Assembly (NCBI RefSeq): GCF_040954835.1
Contig: NC_090698.1
Span: 7,128,501-7,192,500 of the forward strand
Reading direction: 5' to 3'
Length of the DNA stretch: 64,000 nt
Source: Lepisosteus oculatus
Lineage: Eukaryota > Chordata > Actinopteri > Semionotiformes > Lepisosteidae
Positions 11,800-25,000 of the stretch are shown here, in pieces. A program made the position numbers and the translations under genes. Within the stretch, counting starts at the first letter, position 1. Each line of letters starts with the position of its first letter. A model generated the notes under the pieces. That model was given only the letters and a program-made list of their open reading frames with translations. It was not told the DNA's origin and ran no database searches.

Positions 11800-14700
11800 A
11801 TCTTGTAACCTGGCAGGTGCACTCACAATTCAAACAGAAGCAGGAACATCAGTTCAGTAAAATAAAGACAATTGTGTATCCTGTGGTGGGAAAGAGTCTA
11901 TTTGAAAAAAGCAGCAAACAACACAATCCATACTGTGTTTGGATGAAGCCAGAACCAGACAAGAATCAGCTGTTCAGTGCGGAGTTGCAGTGGGATCTGT
12001 TTGGCTGCTGGGTGACAGACCTCTGTCCTAGAAAAGCACGTGGTGATGACCTATATAGTCAGCTTTACTGTGCCATGAAAAAAATCACTGCAGAGTGCTA
12101 TCATCTGTCCCTCTCTGAGGGATTTTTAATTTGAGTCTCACCTGAGGGTTCTATTTGCCTTAAGTTGTTATGCGTATGTATTTTGCACATCAGTCAGTTC
12201 CTCATTATTATTAATAATGACAGATTGCTTTGAGAGATGCACTTGTATTTTTCTGCACACAGCTGCCTCTGCTTTGTCTCATACACACGGATGTGTGTAA
12301 GAGAAAGAGAGACAGTCTGTGTGTGAGTGTGTGCATCCTGTAACTAAGTCTATGCACATGTGTGCTTCTGGGATTCTCTGCTGCCCTTAATCAACAAACC
12401 TTATGTACTGCGCCATCACAGACGCGTCTATCTTCCTAGCTGCTGTAATTAATAGCTATCATCATGTGCTGCCATTGTACAGCATCCCCCTTCTGACCAC
12501 AGCAAAAGCACCTGGTATGAGCCCTGTGACCTGCTTGCCTGCTCACCGTCTGCCACAACTGAGGGGGCGATTCATGCAAGCACCAGGGCAAATAATGACA
12601 GACTGCCTACATGCATGTGAGTGCAGGGGGAGACAGAAAGGGCAAGAAGAGATGAGGGTACAGGGATATGGGGAAGTGGAGTCAGAAGATGGAGGAGAAG
12701 TGATAGATGGAGGACAAAAAGAAAAATGGGGAAAAGGAAGGAGAAAGGATTATGGGCACAGGAGAAGGATAGGGCATTAGTAGGTGGCAGGGAGATGACT
12801 TATGGGGAGACAATGTGCCATGCAATGTACTGTGGTCAGTTGTCCCGCAGTCAACTTTCAGAGGAGGGATCTGCCCAGTCCAATAGCCCAGGTAGGGTCA
12901 CCCGATTCCAAACAATCTGAAAGGAAACTGTGGTTTTTGAACGCGGACAATTTGTTACAAATGATTGCCAGATTACTTGATGTAAAAAAACAGTCACTGT
13001 AAACTGATCACAATTAAATGGTTCCATGCCTTTGGAATGTGACGAAGTAATGATTCTCCACAAAAGCTCTGGGATGGAGGCTCTCCAGGACACCAGCTGG
13101 AGACAAAGGATCTAGAGTATGAGCCCCTCAGTCTAGTGAAGCTATTTAATAGAGTTTATAATGAAGGTTCAGGAGGGATGATAACAACCAAGTTCGATCA
13201 GCCTCAGCCGTCAGTAATTAGCAATTTCTCCTGACATCCATTCTTCTCCCAAAACGCCATGAATCCCTATCTTTCTCTCTTGCATGTCTCTTGCATCCCA
13301 CCTCCACCCCATCTCCACCTCTGCAGCTACCCCTTGTCACCCCGCAAGGGGGTCCTGGCCTCCTTGTCCTCTGGCTGGGAGGTGGGCCCTCAGGCGAGCG
13401 GGTTAAGCCAGAATTTTGCTCCATAATCCTTTCATGACGCTTTCATCTTGGGTGTTGTCATTCCTACTGAGACCTAAATCTCAAAATTAACAAGGAAGGG
13501 AGTAAAGAAGAAACCCAGGCAGAGCACAAAAGCAACATGACTACTGCTCAACCTGTGTGTCCAAACCATGAGAGGGGCAAAACCTCCCACTGCCAGCCAG
13601 CACCAGCCACACCAAGGATGGGCTTTAACTGGGACCAGCAACCACTGCTCTGGTATTGCTTAGGGAAGGGGCAGACGTTGATAAGAAATCACCTACGTTG
13701 GGTGGGTGTGTGTGCATGTGTGTTTGTATGGCAAACAGAATTGAGAGCTCTCCCCTCCAGCCCCACAGACAAACTCTTCATTGAGCTATGAATCTGTCAG
13801 GGTTAATGTCTGTAATCCATTTTTTAATGACTGTCTTACATAACATAACAAGAGAGAGGGAGGGGAGGAAAGGGAGGGAGCAGTGAGGGATTGAAAAGAG
13901 AAGAGAGGAGAAATGTATCTGACAGACGATGAGTATGATCGTGAAGTTTTAAGAACAAGAAAGTGCCTCGATGTTCACACATAATGATGAGTGTGAACTT
14001 GTGTGTTTCCTTGTGTCTGTGTGTGTGTTTGCAGGCATGTGCCTATGCACGAGCGTGTGTGTACCAGCAGAAGTCTCCAATGAAACTGGGTCAGGCATCC
14101 CAGGTACTCTGTGAGAAAGAGAAAACAGGCTGCTGATGAAGGGCAGGCATTTTAATAGCAGAAGAAACAGAAGGAGGAGGGGATAGGACTGACAACAAAT
14201 GGAGAAAGACAAAGGAGAGGAGGAAGGAGCAGCTGGAGAGGCCCAAAGAAAGGAAGACAAAAGATAGAGAGAAGGAAAAGAGCATATAAGAAAGAAAGAG
14301 CTGAAAACTAGAAAACCAGGAAGAGGGAAGCTTCAGTGAGAATCTTTGAAATGTTACGTAATGAAAGAAATCGATAGGGTATAATACAGTGATGCAAAAT
14401 CACTTTAATCAACCAGCTCTGTTCTCAGCTTCCTTATGTTGCTAGGCTAACCTTAAATAAAAACAAATCTAGTTCCAGTCATACAGCTCTATCAGTTTGG
14501 TGAAGTTCTTCAATACCATGTTTATGTTGGCTGCTACTATTGTCGGGCAGAGGAAAGTTCCTGTATGCAGTATGAATGGAGGTGTGGCCTGTAACAGAAG
14601 TAACAGCAATAATGGGCTGAAGTAATGCAATAATGGAATATTTACAGCAGTGAGAATGGGTTTCCCTTAGATCAGGGGGTGGCAGTTTTACATAATGAAA

Positions 14701-14930
14701 AAACTAGTAAATGATATACGTTTTTCATTGTATGGATAATGCACTTACTTCAAATTAAATAACTAATTAAATCAATTAAATATGTGCAGTGCTGAAGTAC
14801 TGAAGGTATGTAGCTTTCATGTTCTTCACTTTTTAGTGGGCAATGCAGACTCGGGGATCAAAGCTTGGATCCACTTTAAATGGGAAACTATGAATTTAGT
14901 AAATACGTGATTATATCACCAATGCGCTTT
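11800..14930. other. Non-coding stretch, no recognised gene
   Basis: Contains purine-rich low complexity (12,630-12,770; 13,850-13,910; 14,150-14,330) and a few TG-rich patches. No exon or RNA gene was recognised. Confidence 0.45.
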
Positions 14931-14937
14931 TGTTATG

Positions 14938-15048
14938 TCACAGTAAGAACGTGAAACCAGGGACTTAAATATTTAAGTAAATATGAGAGACTGGGGGTTA
15001 AATATTTTATGATTTGAAAAGATCCCTGGTTCCACATTCTTACTGTGA
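14938..15048. repeat. Short palindromic (MITE-like) element
   Basis: Arms at 14,938-14,963 and 15,023-15,048 are inverted copies of each other (24 of 26 positions complementary; TCACAGTAAGAACGTG against its partner CACATTCTTACTGTGA). The 59-bp interior contains a 16-bp perfect palindrome, ACTTAAATATTTAAGT. The whole would fold into one hairpin of about 110 nt. It could be a small non-autonomous DNA element; no target-site duplication was confirmed. Confidence 0.55.
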
Positions 15049-15049
15049 T

Positions 15050-18000
15050 GCGCATGACTATGCATGACTGTATGTTAAAATACATATCTGTAAATTCACA
15101 GACCTACGGCCACAATCTTTACTTCTAGAGGAATCTGCATTTACACAACAAACTTTATGGTGAATTCCCAAAGACATTTGGAACTTTTAAACTCGTTTTC
15201 TAATAGGGTGATGATTTTGCTCAACACTGGTGGAGCATGTTGAAGCGATGCCTAGAAAATGTTTCCACGGGGATTCTACGTTATTTCTATGCGCTGCGCC
15301 CAACTTGCAGCCCGCATCACCTGAGATCCACCAAAGGGGGCTGAGGAGGCAGTGTTGATGATGCTCATCTGTCACATTGGCAGTGTACAGTCCATGCAGC
15401 TGATTTGAAACAGATGATGAACAACGAATGCACGCAACCTGAACATCAAGCTAAGCTACCTTTGGCTTCAGTTTTGTGCTCGTGTTCTTTAATCGGGAGG
15501 CTGAGATTCAGCCTGGGAGGGTGAACAGAAGCTGATCCTTTCCGTGGGCTCAGATGCATCTTTCGTTTCATAAACTATAGGGAAAAAAACCCTCCTTTCC
15601 ACCCAACCACAGTGTGGTTAAAGGAGTGTGCTCAACTGGGAAAAAGACACATTAAAGCTTTGAAGAAAGGCTAAGAAAGGCATAAATGAACTGAATAAAT
15701 TAGGATAAAAAAAGCTCAGCTTAAAAAGATCAGACTGCCATCATGGGATTTCACCAGCAAAGGAGTTATATAAACACATGGCTGAGAGGGAGGGAAAGAG
15801 GGGGGCTCTGTGAGACACAGTTCCTGTGAAAGGATGGGAACATTTATTAACCAGGACAATATCATCCTTGTTCACCTCTAAAAACAAGTGGCAGATGGAG
15901 CCTGTGCCGCAGCACATCTAAAGTAAACACAGCCCCTTCTCCTGGCTGGAGGAAACCCTTCACCGCGTGCTGACAGCAAGGAGAGGGAAAGAGAGCGGGG
16001 TGAGGGAGGGTGGGAGAAAGGTGCTGATAAGGGAGAGAGAGAGACTGCAGTAGTCTAGTGTCAGGAACACATCCGCTGACCGCTACACACACCCTCTTGT
16101 AACCTGTGACAGGGTTAGGGCCAATGAATGCTAGGAAATGGGAGGACACTCCTGTTCCACTGCACTGAGGAACCCAGGAGCAGGGAGGCAGGTGAGGCAG
16201 AATGATGTAGGGTAAAACTGACGGGGACATACAGGTATCCCAACCTTCTTTTGAGCATCTTCCAGACCGTCAAGGTGTCACTTAGACCACAAGAGGCAAA
16301 CGCTAGGGTTTTATTCCAGAGCCCCTGGTGAGCCAAGAGAGAAAGGAACAAAGAGATGTGCCTGTGTAACCACACATGCTCGTACAATCACACTTGGTTA
16401 ACAAAAAACTGTGAAAGACCTCAAGAAAAATGTATATATATCTAACAAAGTAAGTGGGTTATTTAATTTAGTATGGAGGTCGGACCAAAAGAAAACAGAA
16501 GAAAATAGCTTCTCTGGGAGCTCAAGACACCCGTACTAGAGTTTTCCCCCTAGTATACTAAAATAAACCATGGTGGGTGTTGCATACCTTTTCTGTAATA
16601 TTTTCAATTTCACCATCTGGACTATGAGATTGTACCTTGGTAAACTATCGGAGCCATATGCACAACCCTGCCAGTATGACCACACTACGGTGAACATAGA
16701 CTGCGCAGTTTCAGGAAAACAAGTGATACTGACCATCACCACACCAGAAGATGAGACCTGCTGTGTTTTTCTTGCTCTGCAACAGTCACTGGTTTTCGTT
16801 TGTTTTAAGTGTAAACCATTCAAAAGCTTTTTAAGTCTGTTCTTCAGAGACGAGAGGCAATTGCACATCTGTCACAATGCAATCCTTGATTATATAATGA
16901 TATTTGCCTCTCACCTCTTTTTCTCCGAAATGCATGCAGTACAGCTACAGTTTCTCATCTAGGGATAGATCTAATAATCACAATGAAACTAACAACAACA
17001 GCAACAACAATCTTCATCATCACGACCAATGACTCCATCTGGAGGATTAACCTTAAATTTGGTTGTGTTTGTGTGCATCCTGGATTAAACCCTCCATCTG
17101 TCCTTAAAATACATTGCATTCAAGGTTGGGGCTTTCAGCACACCCAGGATTGTGTCAGAGTCATGTCTGACTGAATATAGGAGTGTGGCTGTCTCATACT
17201 TGTGTGTGTGTCTCTGTATCAGTGCAAGCAACACGTGGGTTTTAAGAGCCCTAAAGGAGTTTCAGAGAAACATATCAAGAAAAGAAGAGATGGGATGAGT
17301 GTTACACTAGCTGCCAGGAGATAAGATATGCCACATGAAAACTTCAGCAGCAGATATAAGACAAGGTCATATATTGTACAGTAGCTGTGAAGCAGAGAAC
17401 CATCATCTCTCAAGTTTTACGCCTATGTGAGCTTCAGCAAACTAAACGTTTTTTACATTTTACCGACAATTAATGAATATCCCCACTTCAGAATTTGAGG
17501 ACACAAAACAAAGTATAATTATGTGTCCAACTTCATCATCAAGCAACTAAAATACACACTTGGGTCCTGTTTCCTCTTTGACCAGATAGCTTGTCCAGAA
17601 CCAGAAGGTACTGTAGTTTTGAACGTTTCCAAAGTCACTCCCTACTGTGGTGGATTACCTGTTGTTCCAGCATATCTATGGTGTGTAGATTGCCTGCAAA
17701 CAGTGATGCTCTAGGCTGGGCCTAGATAACTTTGGCACCTTCCATTCCATGCCAAAACAGGGCTTCGATTCTTACAATATATTAACATCTGAACAGAGCC
17801 TCAATCTCTCAATTTGCCTAGGTACTAATGATTACTTTGATTATTAAGGACTATCTGGAACAAAGCCTTGCAATGGAGTTGAGGAGCTAAATATGTCTAC
17901 CACAGAGTTAGGTTTTTGATTCTCTGTTTCTGCCATGCTTGTCTGTAAATACTTCTGTATATAATCCAGGCTCTGGACGTGTGACTGATGGTGCTCAGAC

Positions 18001-19000
18001 ATCCGAAAAGACAGATTGTCGATTCTAGAATCCCACTGATTAATAGATATTGATCTTTCCAAATGGACAGTGCCAGAGTATGTGTGTATAATTATCTGTG
18101 GTTTTCTATCTGTAGTAACTTTTGTTCCACTGTGAATTTCTTGCCGACTTACAAACTTATAGAGATGCAAGAATCAACAACCATTTTCTTTCCTGTCTTA
18201 TGAAATAATGCTTTCTGTAATTGATGTTTTCAGAGATGACGTCTAATAAGCATTTTAAACTATTCAATTTTGATAATAATATTGCTTCTATTGCAACATA
18301 GAGTCCTCCTACCAGGAGCGAGTTGGGATTTCAAGTGAAAGAACGTATTTAAGACACCACGTACAGCCCTCTCCCTCTTCCAGCACCTCTGCCTGTGAGT
18401 CTGGTTGATACAATGTTTTTGCAGAAAAAGAGATGAAACATCTCCTGACTGTGGGCATCCAAACTGACCCCCCCCCCTCCCTCACCATCCACTCTCAGTT
18501 TCTCACCCAGAAAAGGGCTGCTTGTCTGTGGGAGCTGCCCCTGGGTAGAATTTCTGAGGCCAGCCATTGGAATTGGGGGTTTGCCAGGCGCCCCGTTGTG
18601 CCAGGCTGATCCACATTGTCCAGTCACGCATTGCAAAGCAGGGCTCTGAACCAGCCAGGAATCAAGAGGAGATCAAACCCTGCTCTGGTCCCATGCCCAC
18701 CTTCCCAGTACAGACAGCCTGGAACTGTCTGAGAGTGCCTATGAGTTGTGCATGTCCAGAATTTTGAGCATATGGCCAGCAACCATGTCACCACGTAACC
18801 ATGCAAGCGCTAGTTTGCCCGTCTCAGATCCATCTCTGTTACCTGTCTCCCTCTAGCTCTTCTGGCTCCCTAGAGTGTGCAGTACGTGACCCATCTTGTC
18901 TGCATCTTCCTCTCTCCCTTTCTCTCCCGTCAGCTCAGGCTATATAGATGAGTAGAGCTTGACAACTTGCACAGCTCTGTTTAACCATGCTGTCCCTTCG
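15050..19000. other. Non-coding region upstream of nat16
   Basis: No coding exon was recognised between the hairpin element and nat16 exon 1. A poly-C run is at about 18,470. The stretch could be an intron if the 7.95-kb promoter belongs to nat16. Confidence 0.4.
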
Positions 19001-19017
19001 AACCTCTCAGCTCCAGG

Positions 19018-19233
19018 ATGAAGATTGAGACTGGCCTGTCACGTTCCCCTGCCCCAGAAGTCGACCCCCAGACTGAGCTGGAGTTCGCGGTGGCAACGGA
19101 GGAGGATTTTGAAGAGATCATGGCCATGAGCCAAGACATCTACGGAGGGCTGGACTACCTGCCAACACGCTACAAGGCCTGGTTGCAGGAGTCCAACCGC
19201 ACCGTCATCTTGGCACGGAAGCAAGGCAAAGTG
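19018..19233 (+). CDS. nat16: nat16 coding exon 1
   Basis: Encodes residues 1-72, ending RKQGKV. The acceptor is probably the pyrimidine-rich AACCTCTCAG ending at 19,010, leaving a 7-nt leader before ATG. The donor is GTG|GTATGAG after 19,233; the homologous exon of the paralog ends at the same residue, which confirms this choice over the GT three bases earlier. Confidence 0.9.
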
Positions 19234-22007
19234 GTATGAGTGCCTACCGGGCTCCTCTTGCTAGGACATTGGCGTTGCTTGCTGCACTTCTCACCCAAGA
19301 TTAAAGGACAGTACCCGGGCACCCTCTCAGATCTGGTTACTTCAATAAATCCACATGGTACTTCTGCATGGTGGACTTGCAGAGTGCTTTTCCCAGGTTT
19401 TTGCCTTGCCAAACCTGCCCGAAGATTGGTGCGAAAGACTCCTTACACACTTTAGTGTGTTTTTGCCATGGGAGACCACAGTGGACATTTGCAGGAGCAC
19501 CCTTGAATTATCCTTAAAATGCCTCCGTTGAGAATCACACATCTGTACACCGTGCTACTGTTGAGCATGAAAAATAGGTCACGTTTGAATGTCTTAAGCT
19601 CAGCCCCTTAAACTGGGTTAGATGACTACTGTAACACACACAAAAACGAACTCAGCTCTCCTTTATACAAGTAGATAACAACTAGGAACAGTCCATAGGG
19701 AAATGATAGACATACTACCTTCACTGTAAGAAATAAATATTTGCAAATAGTTGCCCTAATTGTTTTCAAGTAGGTGGATAAAGAAGCAAAGACTCTTGAT
19801 TATTATTTTTGCTGCCAAATTTAGAGTGAATACAGTTACAAATGTGCCTACATATTGAGCCAGCAGGCATGCAGGTGGGCTTTTACAGCACTAGTCAGTC
19901 AGTTCCAAACTATTCCAAAATCTTGGGCTGCAAAGCAAGCACTACCTTTGTATATGACTCTGAGACAGGCCGGGGTGAACAAGGTGATGTTGACCACAAA
20001 CTCATACGGAAAGCAGGCCTTTCTACTGTGCACGTATCAAAATGCCAGGGCATTGTCACACTGAACAGGCTGGAATTCACTCACATCAAGCACTGCAAAT
20101 TCACCCCCACAAAGACAACACGGCGTGGGCCTTCAGTGACAGGTCCCAGCACCACAGCTTGCTGCCCAGACACAGTGGTACTTGGGGACCTAGAATAAAC
20201 TGGAGGAGGCCAGAACAGTGCGCCATTGTCTGTCCTCCTTGGCATGCAGACTGTATTGGCGTCACTTCATTCCCTCCTCGTGCTTGAAACTCAATCCAGT
20301 ATTAACACAGTGCTGTGCCCAGAGTGCCAAGGTTAAGTGTAGTTACAGTACACTGGCGTGTCCAATGCTACTGTTTTAAACCCTATTGATTATGGCATCA
20401 TTTTCCTCTCTCACCAGATATACAGTATGTCATAGAAACGGCACGTGTCAGATAATCGATGGACAGTAATGATTCCCTCTCAAACTTAATATCGACCCCT
20501 CCCGCTCTCTGCAAAGTGCCAGGGAGTCAATATGTGTGACTAGCGATGGAGCAGAATCCACTTTTGACCTCTTTTCTTGGCCGGTTCCAGTGGTACCATG
20601 GCGCCCCCTGTGTGTCTGTACCACACCTCCTCACTCTCTCTCTCCTGCCAGATTGCCCTGGAGTCAGTCTGCGTGATTGATGATGGGGAGACCGTGCTGG
20701 TGGAGGGGCTGCGTGTTGCCCCCTCAGAGCGGGGCAAAGGTGTGGCCGGGGTGCTGCTCAAGTTCTGCTCACAGCTGATGAAGGCCAAATACCCTGAAGT
20801 GAAGGTCACCCGCCTCACCCGGGACGACAGGCTGGGACCCAAAGACTTTCAGAAGTACCGACTCATCACCAAGCAGGTATAGACGCACAGTCACGTACTG
20901 GTCCATTGTAACAGACTAATCCACTAACACAACCAGACTAAAACTGACAAACTAGAACTGCAACAATAAGACTAATACTGACACTGACATACTAACACTA
21001 ATGCCACTATCGATACACAATGAGACGCAATGAGAGTAATGCTTGCGCTGACACAATAAGACCAACACCGGCAATGGAAAGATCAATTTACTTCTTTCTA
21101 CAAGCGTTGCCATTAAACATCAGTGTTGCTGTAGGGTGATTCATTGTGAGCCTTGGCAAGGAATGCCAAGGCCGGGCAATTTAAGAGGCCCACTTTCATG
21201 AGTAAAACAATTCAGACAGCAAAGTGTGGAAGGTAACTTCATCATACCTTTGACGGTCTACACCCTTATTGCATTTTATCAGACTTTTAGGACGTGAAAA
21301 ACTGGAAGTCATGGGTGCAATTGCAGTGTTTCTCTAGGGTACTGTGAGCACGTCACGGTAACCATGTAGCCATGCAGGCTCAATGAGTTTCTTCTTCCTG
21401 GACAATACCTTTATTCTCTCTGTCCTCTCACTAGGGGATCCTCCTCGTCCGCTTCCGAGCTGAGGACCTCAAGCTGTGTCTGCAGGAGCTGGGGCTGGAG
21501 GCGCTGACCCCCGAAGCCACCCCCGACACCCCCCAGCTGGCGGCCCCCGTGCGCCTGGACCCCCTGGCGGCCCGGCACCTCTTCCTGAGCGCTGGGCTGG
21601 CGCGGGATGTCTTGCCCAATGCCACCATCGTCCAGGACTGGCAGCCCTTCAAGCCCCTGGCCAGCAACATGACCATCCTGCTGAAGAAGGACATCGACTG
21701 GATGGTGGACGACGCGGAGTCGCCCAGCGTTGCCAGCCTGTGTACCTTCCCCTTCCGCGTGCCCATCGGCGAGGACTGGTACTACCTCAACATCGACGTT
21801 TTTGGGAAGGACCTGGAGCCCGTGCGGCGCCAGTTCCTTGCCCACCTGCGGCGCCACACGGAGAGCCTCCAGGGCCACGTCATGTGCCAGCTCTTCCTCG
21901 ACCCGCCGCTGTGGCAGCCCCTGGCCGACTTCTGCCGCAACACGCTGAGAGTGGAGCTGGTGAAGGGGTACACCGAGCAGTGTGTGGTGGAGTCCGACCT
22001 CGCCTGA
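19018..22007 (+). CDS. nat16: NAT16 / histidine N-acetyltransferase-type GNAT enzyme (3 coding exons, 337 aa)
   Basis: Coding exons are 19,018-19,233, 20,652-20,876 and 21,435-22,007, all phase 0, giving 337 aa (human NAT16 is slightly longer). Family knowledge: NAT16 relatives are soluble GNAT acetyltransferases using acetyl-CoA; the characterised fish relative makes N-acetylhistidine, abundant in fish brain and lens. Seen: start MKIE as in the human protein (MKLE), good Kozak (A at -3), IYGGLDYLPTRY at residues 41-52, GNAT motif A (R99-G-K-G-V-A104) for acetyl-CoA pyrophosphate, LTRDD and KYRLITKQGILLVRF across the exon 2/3 join, IVQDWQPF, and a family-typical C-terminal VKGYTEQ. No frameshift or stop breaks it. 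Exon 3 is very GC-rich. It lies 35.7 kb upstream of its paralog on the same strand. The substrate is inferred, not shown. Confidence 0.93.
20652..20876 (+). CDS. nat16: nat16 coding exon 2 (acetyl-CoA binding motif)
   Basis: Encodes residues 73-147 (IALESV ... LITKQ), the GNAT core. The acceptor is TCTCTCCTGCCAG and the donor CAG|GTATAG. At 225 nt it is exactly the size of exon 2 of the paralog. Confidence 0.93.
21435..22007 (+). CDS. nat16: nat16 coding exon 3 (C-terminal half and stop)
   Basis: Encodes residues 148-337, starting GILLVRF and ending ESDLA with TGA at 22,005-22,007. The acceptor is CTCTCACTAG. The exon is strongly GC-rich, with mostly G/C third positions, unlike the surrounding AT-rich DNA. 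3' UTR sequence follows, rich in A; no clear AATAAA was assigned to it in the first 500 bases. Confidence 0.93.
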   Translation, partial: GILLVRFRAEDLKLCLQELGLEALTPEATPDTPQLAAPVRLDPLAARHLFLSAGLARDVLPNATIVQDWQPFKPLASNMTILLKKDIDWMVDDAESPSVASLCTFPFRVPIGEDWYYLNIDVFGKDLEPVRRQFLAHLRRHTESLQGHVMCQLFLDPPLWQPLADFCRNTLRVELVKGYTEQCVVESDLA

Positions 22008-25000
22008 GATGCCCGTTCAGTGCCCCTAACCCCCCAACCTTCCCCCCACCACCCCAGAAAACACAGAAAGAGGAGGAAAAACAGTACAGCACGATTCCCA
22101 CTCTGTGAAGAAACGAAAAGCAGAATGCAAAAGAAACACTGCAAACAAACAAAAAAAGCAACAGCAATTAATAACAGCAGCGAAGATGAAACAATCATCA
22201 CAGATATTCCAAGCTCACCTTCCGCCCCTGTTCTCCACCTCAGGAGATTAAAAATGAAAGGGGGGTCAGGGAAAAAAAACAAGCAAAGGAACACTGGATA
22301 ACAATGGTAAAGGAAAAAACGTAATCAAAAATGAAAGAAGAAAATTGTTCCCACAAGCTAAACTTCCAGTGTGCTGAGATACTAACAAATTTGAGCACAA
22401 AACCCATGCTGAACGTATATTGCATTGCTAATATCTTATGATGGATCTGCACATGTACGCATATTTATTACGTATTTATCCGATTCAGTGTTTAAACCCT
22501 TGAAAAACAAGGGACCTGGGCACCAGACCCATGGTATTTCAGACTGGCAGCAAACACTTTTCTGTTTCTTCCGAAGAAGTAATCATCTGCAGAGCCCCAG
22601 CATGGTCATTCTGGAAGCCATATCGTGGTGGTGGTGGTAGCACTAGCCTGTGATCTGGACCTGGAGTGAAGGAGGTTTTGCCCAACATAGAAAAAATACA
22701 CTTAAGAGAACAGGCACCAATGGTTACAGCCCATTGTGTGTCACATAAAACCCAGCAATGTTTTCAAGCAAACGGAAACTGTTTTTCTGCAGAGCACATG
22801 TCCAAAATCCCTGAAAGGTTTGCCAGGAGATGATAAGGTATTTGTGTCTGCCCAGATAAAAAATGACGTTAACTCTTCATTCCAAGAATCGTTCTGAGGT
22901 TGTACAGTACAGTATTAACAGTAATAATTAATGCATCAACCCCATTTCCTCTCGTTCTCCATCGAGCAAAGCAATCGACTACGCGGGGGCTTTGTGGTGT
23001 CGGTCTCACAGAGGGTCACAAAGACAGTTATATTGGCATGAGAAATTTGACTAATTCCTAGTCTCTTAATTTTATTTGAAATTGTTTGCTGTGGTTAGCT
23101 GCTATTTCACCCAGGAAGGATAATACTAGAGTAAAATACTGGAACAGTAGCTTGTTCCCTTCAGTACAAAAACTTTTAAGTATTCAGGTTTTATGTATGA
23201 TGTCATGTGAGTGCAATTTAGCCTGATTTAGATGCTAAAATCTTATCCTGGCACTCACACAGACATTTATTTTACTGTGATTTACAGTTTTGCATTCAAT
23301 TCCTAATTAGAGACTCAAAATTTGAAACAAATTCATTTACTTTTATGAAAACCCCTTTCATGTAGCACTACAGAGTTTGTCTTATTTATATATGAGTGAA
23401 CCATGCTCTAAAGAAGAATTATATTTATATATGGAATATATAAGTGGCATTTTTTAGATGTGGAAAGAAAATGGCGGTGCCCTACGCTGGAATATTGTAG
23501 ATATATTATCTTCTCGTAATTTATTTATTATTTAGAATTAAATAGTACTTGCTATTGTCCCCAATATTTCAATTTTTTAAAACTTATTTATGTGGCATTC
23601 CAATGTGAAGAGATTCAGTTTGCTTTTCCTGGGGGGGATCAGCAAACAGCATTTTAAACCAACAGCCGCAAGCTAAATTCTAAACCATTCGTTAATAGGT
23701 ATTAAAAAGATGACATAGTAACGGATATTTGCAGTCAGGATGACAACAATCTAAACCCTGAAATAGTCCCTGTTTAAAAACTGTTTCTGGGGTGTATAGG
23801 CCCATAAAACTAGACAGGGAGACTCGCTGCCAGAAATAACAGGACGCTGTCACATGTTGACCATCTGGCAGACTGGCATGGCATCAGAAATTGGTACACT
23901 ACTGTTCTGACTTGTACATTGAAAATATGTTAATTTCAATGCACAGAAGACCATTTTGCTGCTGTTAAAAAAAAACTCACCTTGCGAGATACTTTTCAAA
24001 CACCCCTATCAAGCCTGCTCGGCACATATCAAGTTCTGACAGGCAAATAGGCAAGTCTCATTTCCAGCAGAAAGAATAAATAAATGATCAGGAGACAGCG
24101 GAACAGCAGCAGGACACAGGGACCACAGATGAGGTCAGAGTTTCTGATGCATGGCAGGGAAACGAATAGACATCACGTCAGAGCACCCATAGGGATGCGT
24201 GTTACACAGGAAGAAGACAAACATACGAGCAGTGAAAGGCATTGCGGACATGCAATACTGTACAGAAAAGTCAATGTACATCCCAGTACATGATTTTGTG
24301 CAAATTTGCCTTTTTTCGTGTGTGTGTGTACAAAGCTAAATTTCGTCACCGCGTGATGGTAATGCAAATAATGAGGAAAAATTAATACTTTTTTAATTTT
24401 GATACTCATGAGGTCAATTCTCATATAGAGATGGAAGACAAGATGCTATGATATTCTTCTAACCTTAGTTTAGTACTCGTGATTGGCATACTTCTAAGCC
24501 AGATTAGTTTTTTTTTAAATCTTCAAAAAGCAAAGGAAGAATCCGATGTTTTAATTTCCTAACAGTGAGCACTCTCCTACCAGTATTACTTAACCAAACA
24601 GCTAGATTGTCTCACGCTTTGGACAGGTGTTACTTTGAAAAAGGTATCAGTGGAGGTCCGCACTTTAGGGAAGCTTGGTTTCCTGACAGGAAGGGAACAT
24701 TTAAAACGTTGAACCTGGAGGAAAGTGACGGAGCAGGAGGGGGGATTCCTTAATGGTGAACCATACCGCAACGAGCAAATTCCTCTCCCTCGATTTGAAA
24801 AATTCGTCAGCCTCCATATTAACACATAAAAACACATCCACTCCCTCAGTCAATGCGCCTACAGAAAAAAACTCTGTTCGCACTGTGAACGGGAAGAAAG
24901 GGAGAGACAACCACAGCCAGTGTGAACAGGAAAAGGAAAACTCAGCATTTACTTTGGGATTTTTTTGTTTCAAAAGGACTAATATGTAGCTTTTTTTTTT

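Noticed and set aside
16570-16962. 130-codon frame with an overlapping minus-strand frame
   Set aside because: No recognisable domain or transposase signature, no splice context.
21411-22294. Minus-strand and alternative + frames over nat16 exon 3
   Set aside because: Shadows of the GC-rich coding exon.
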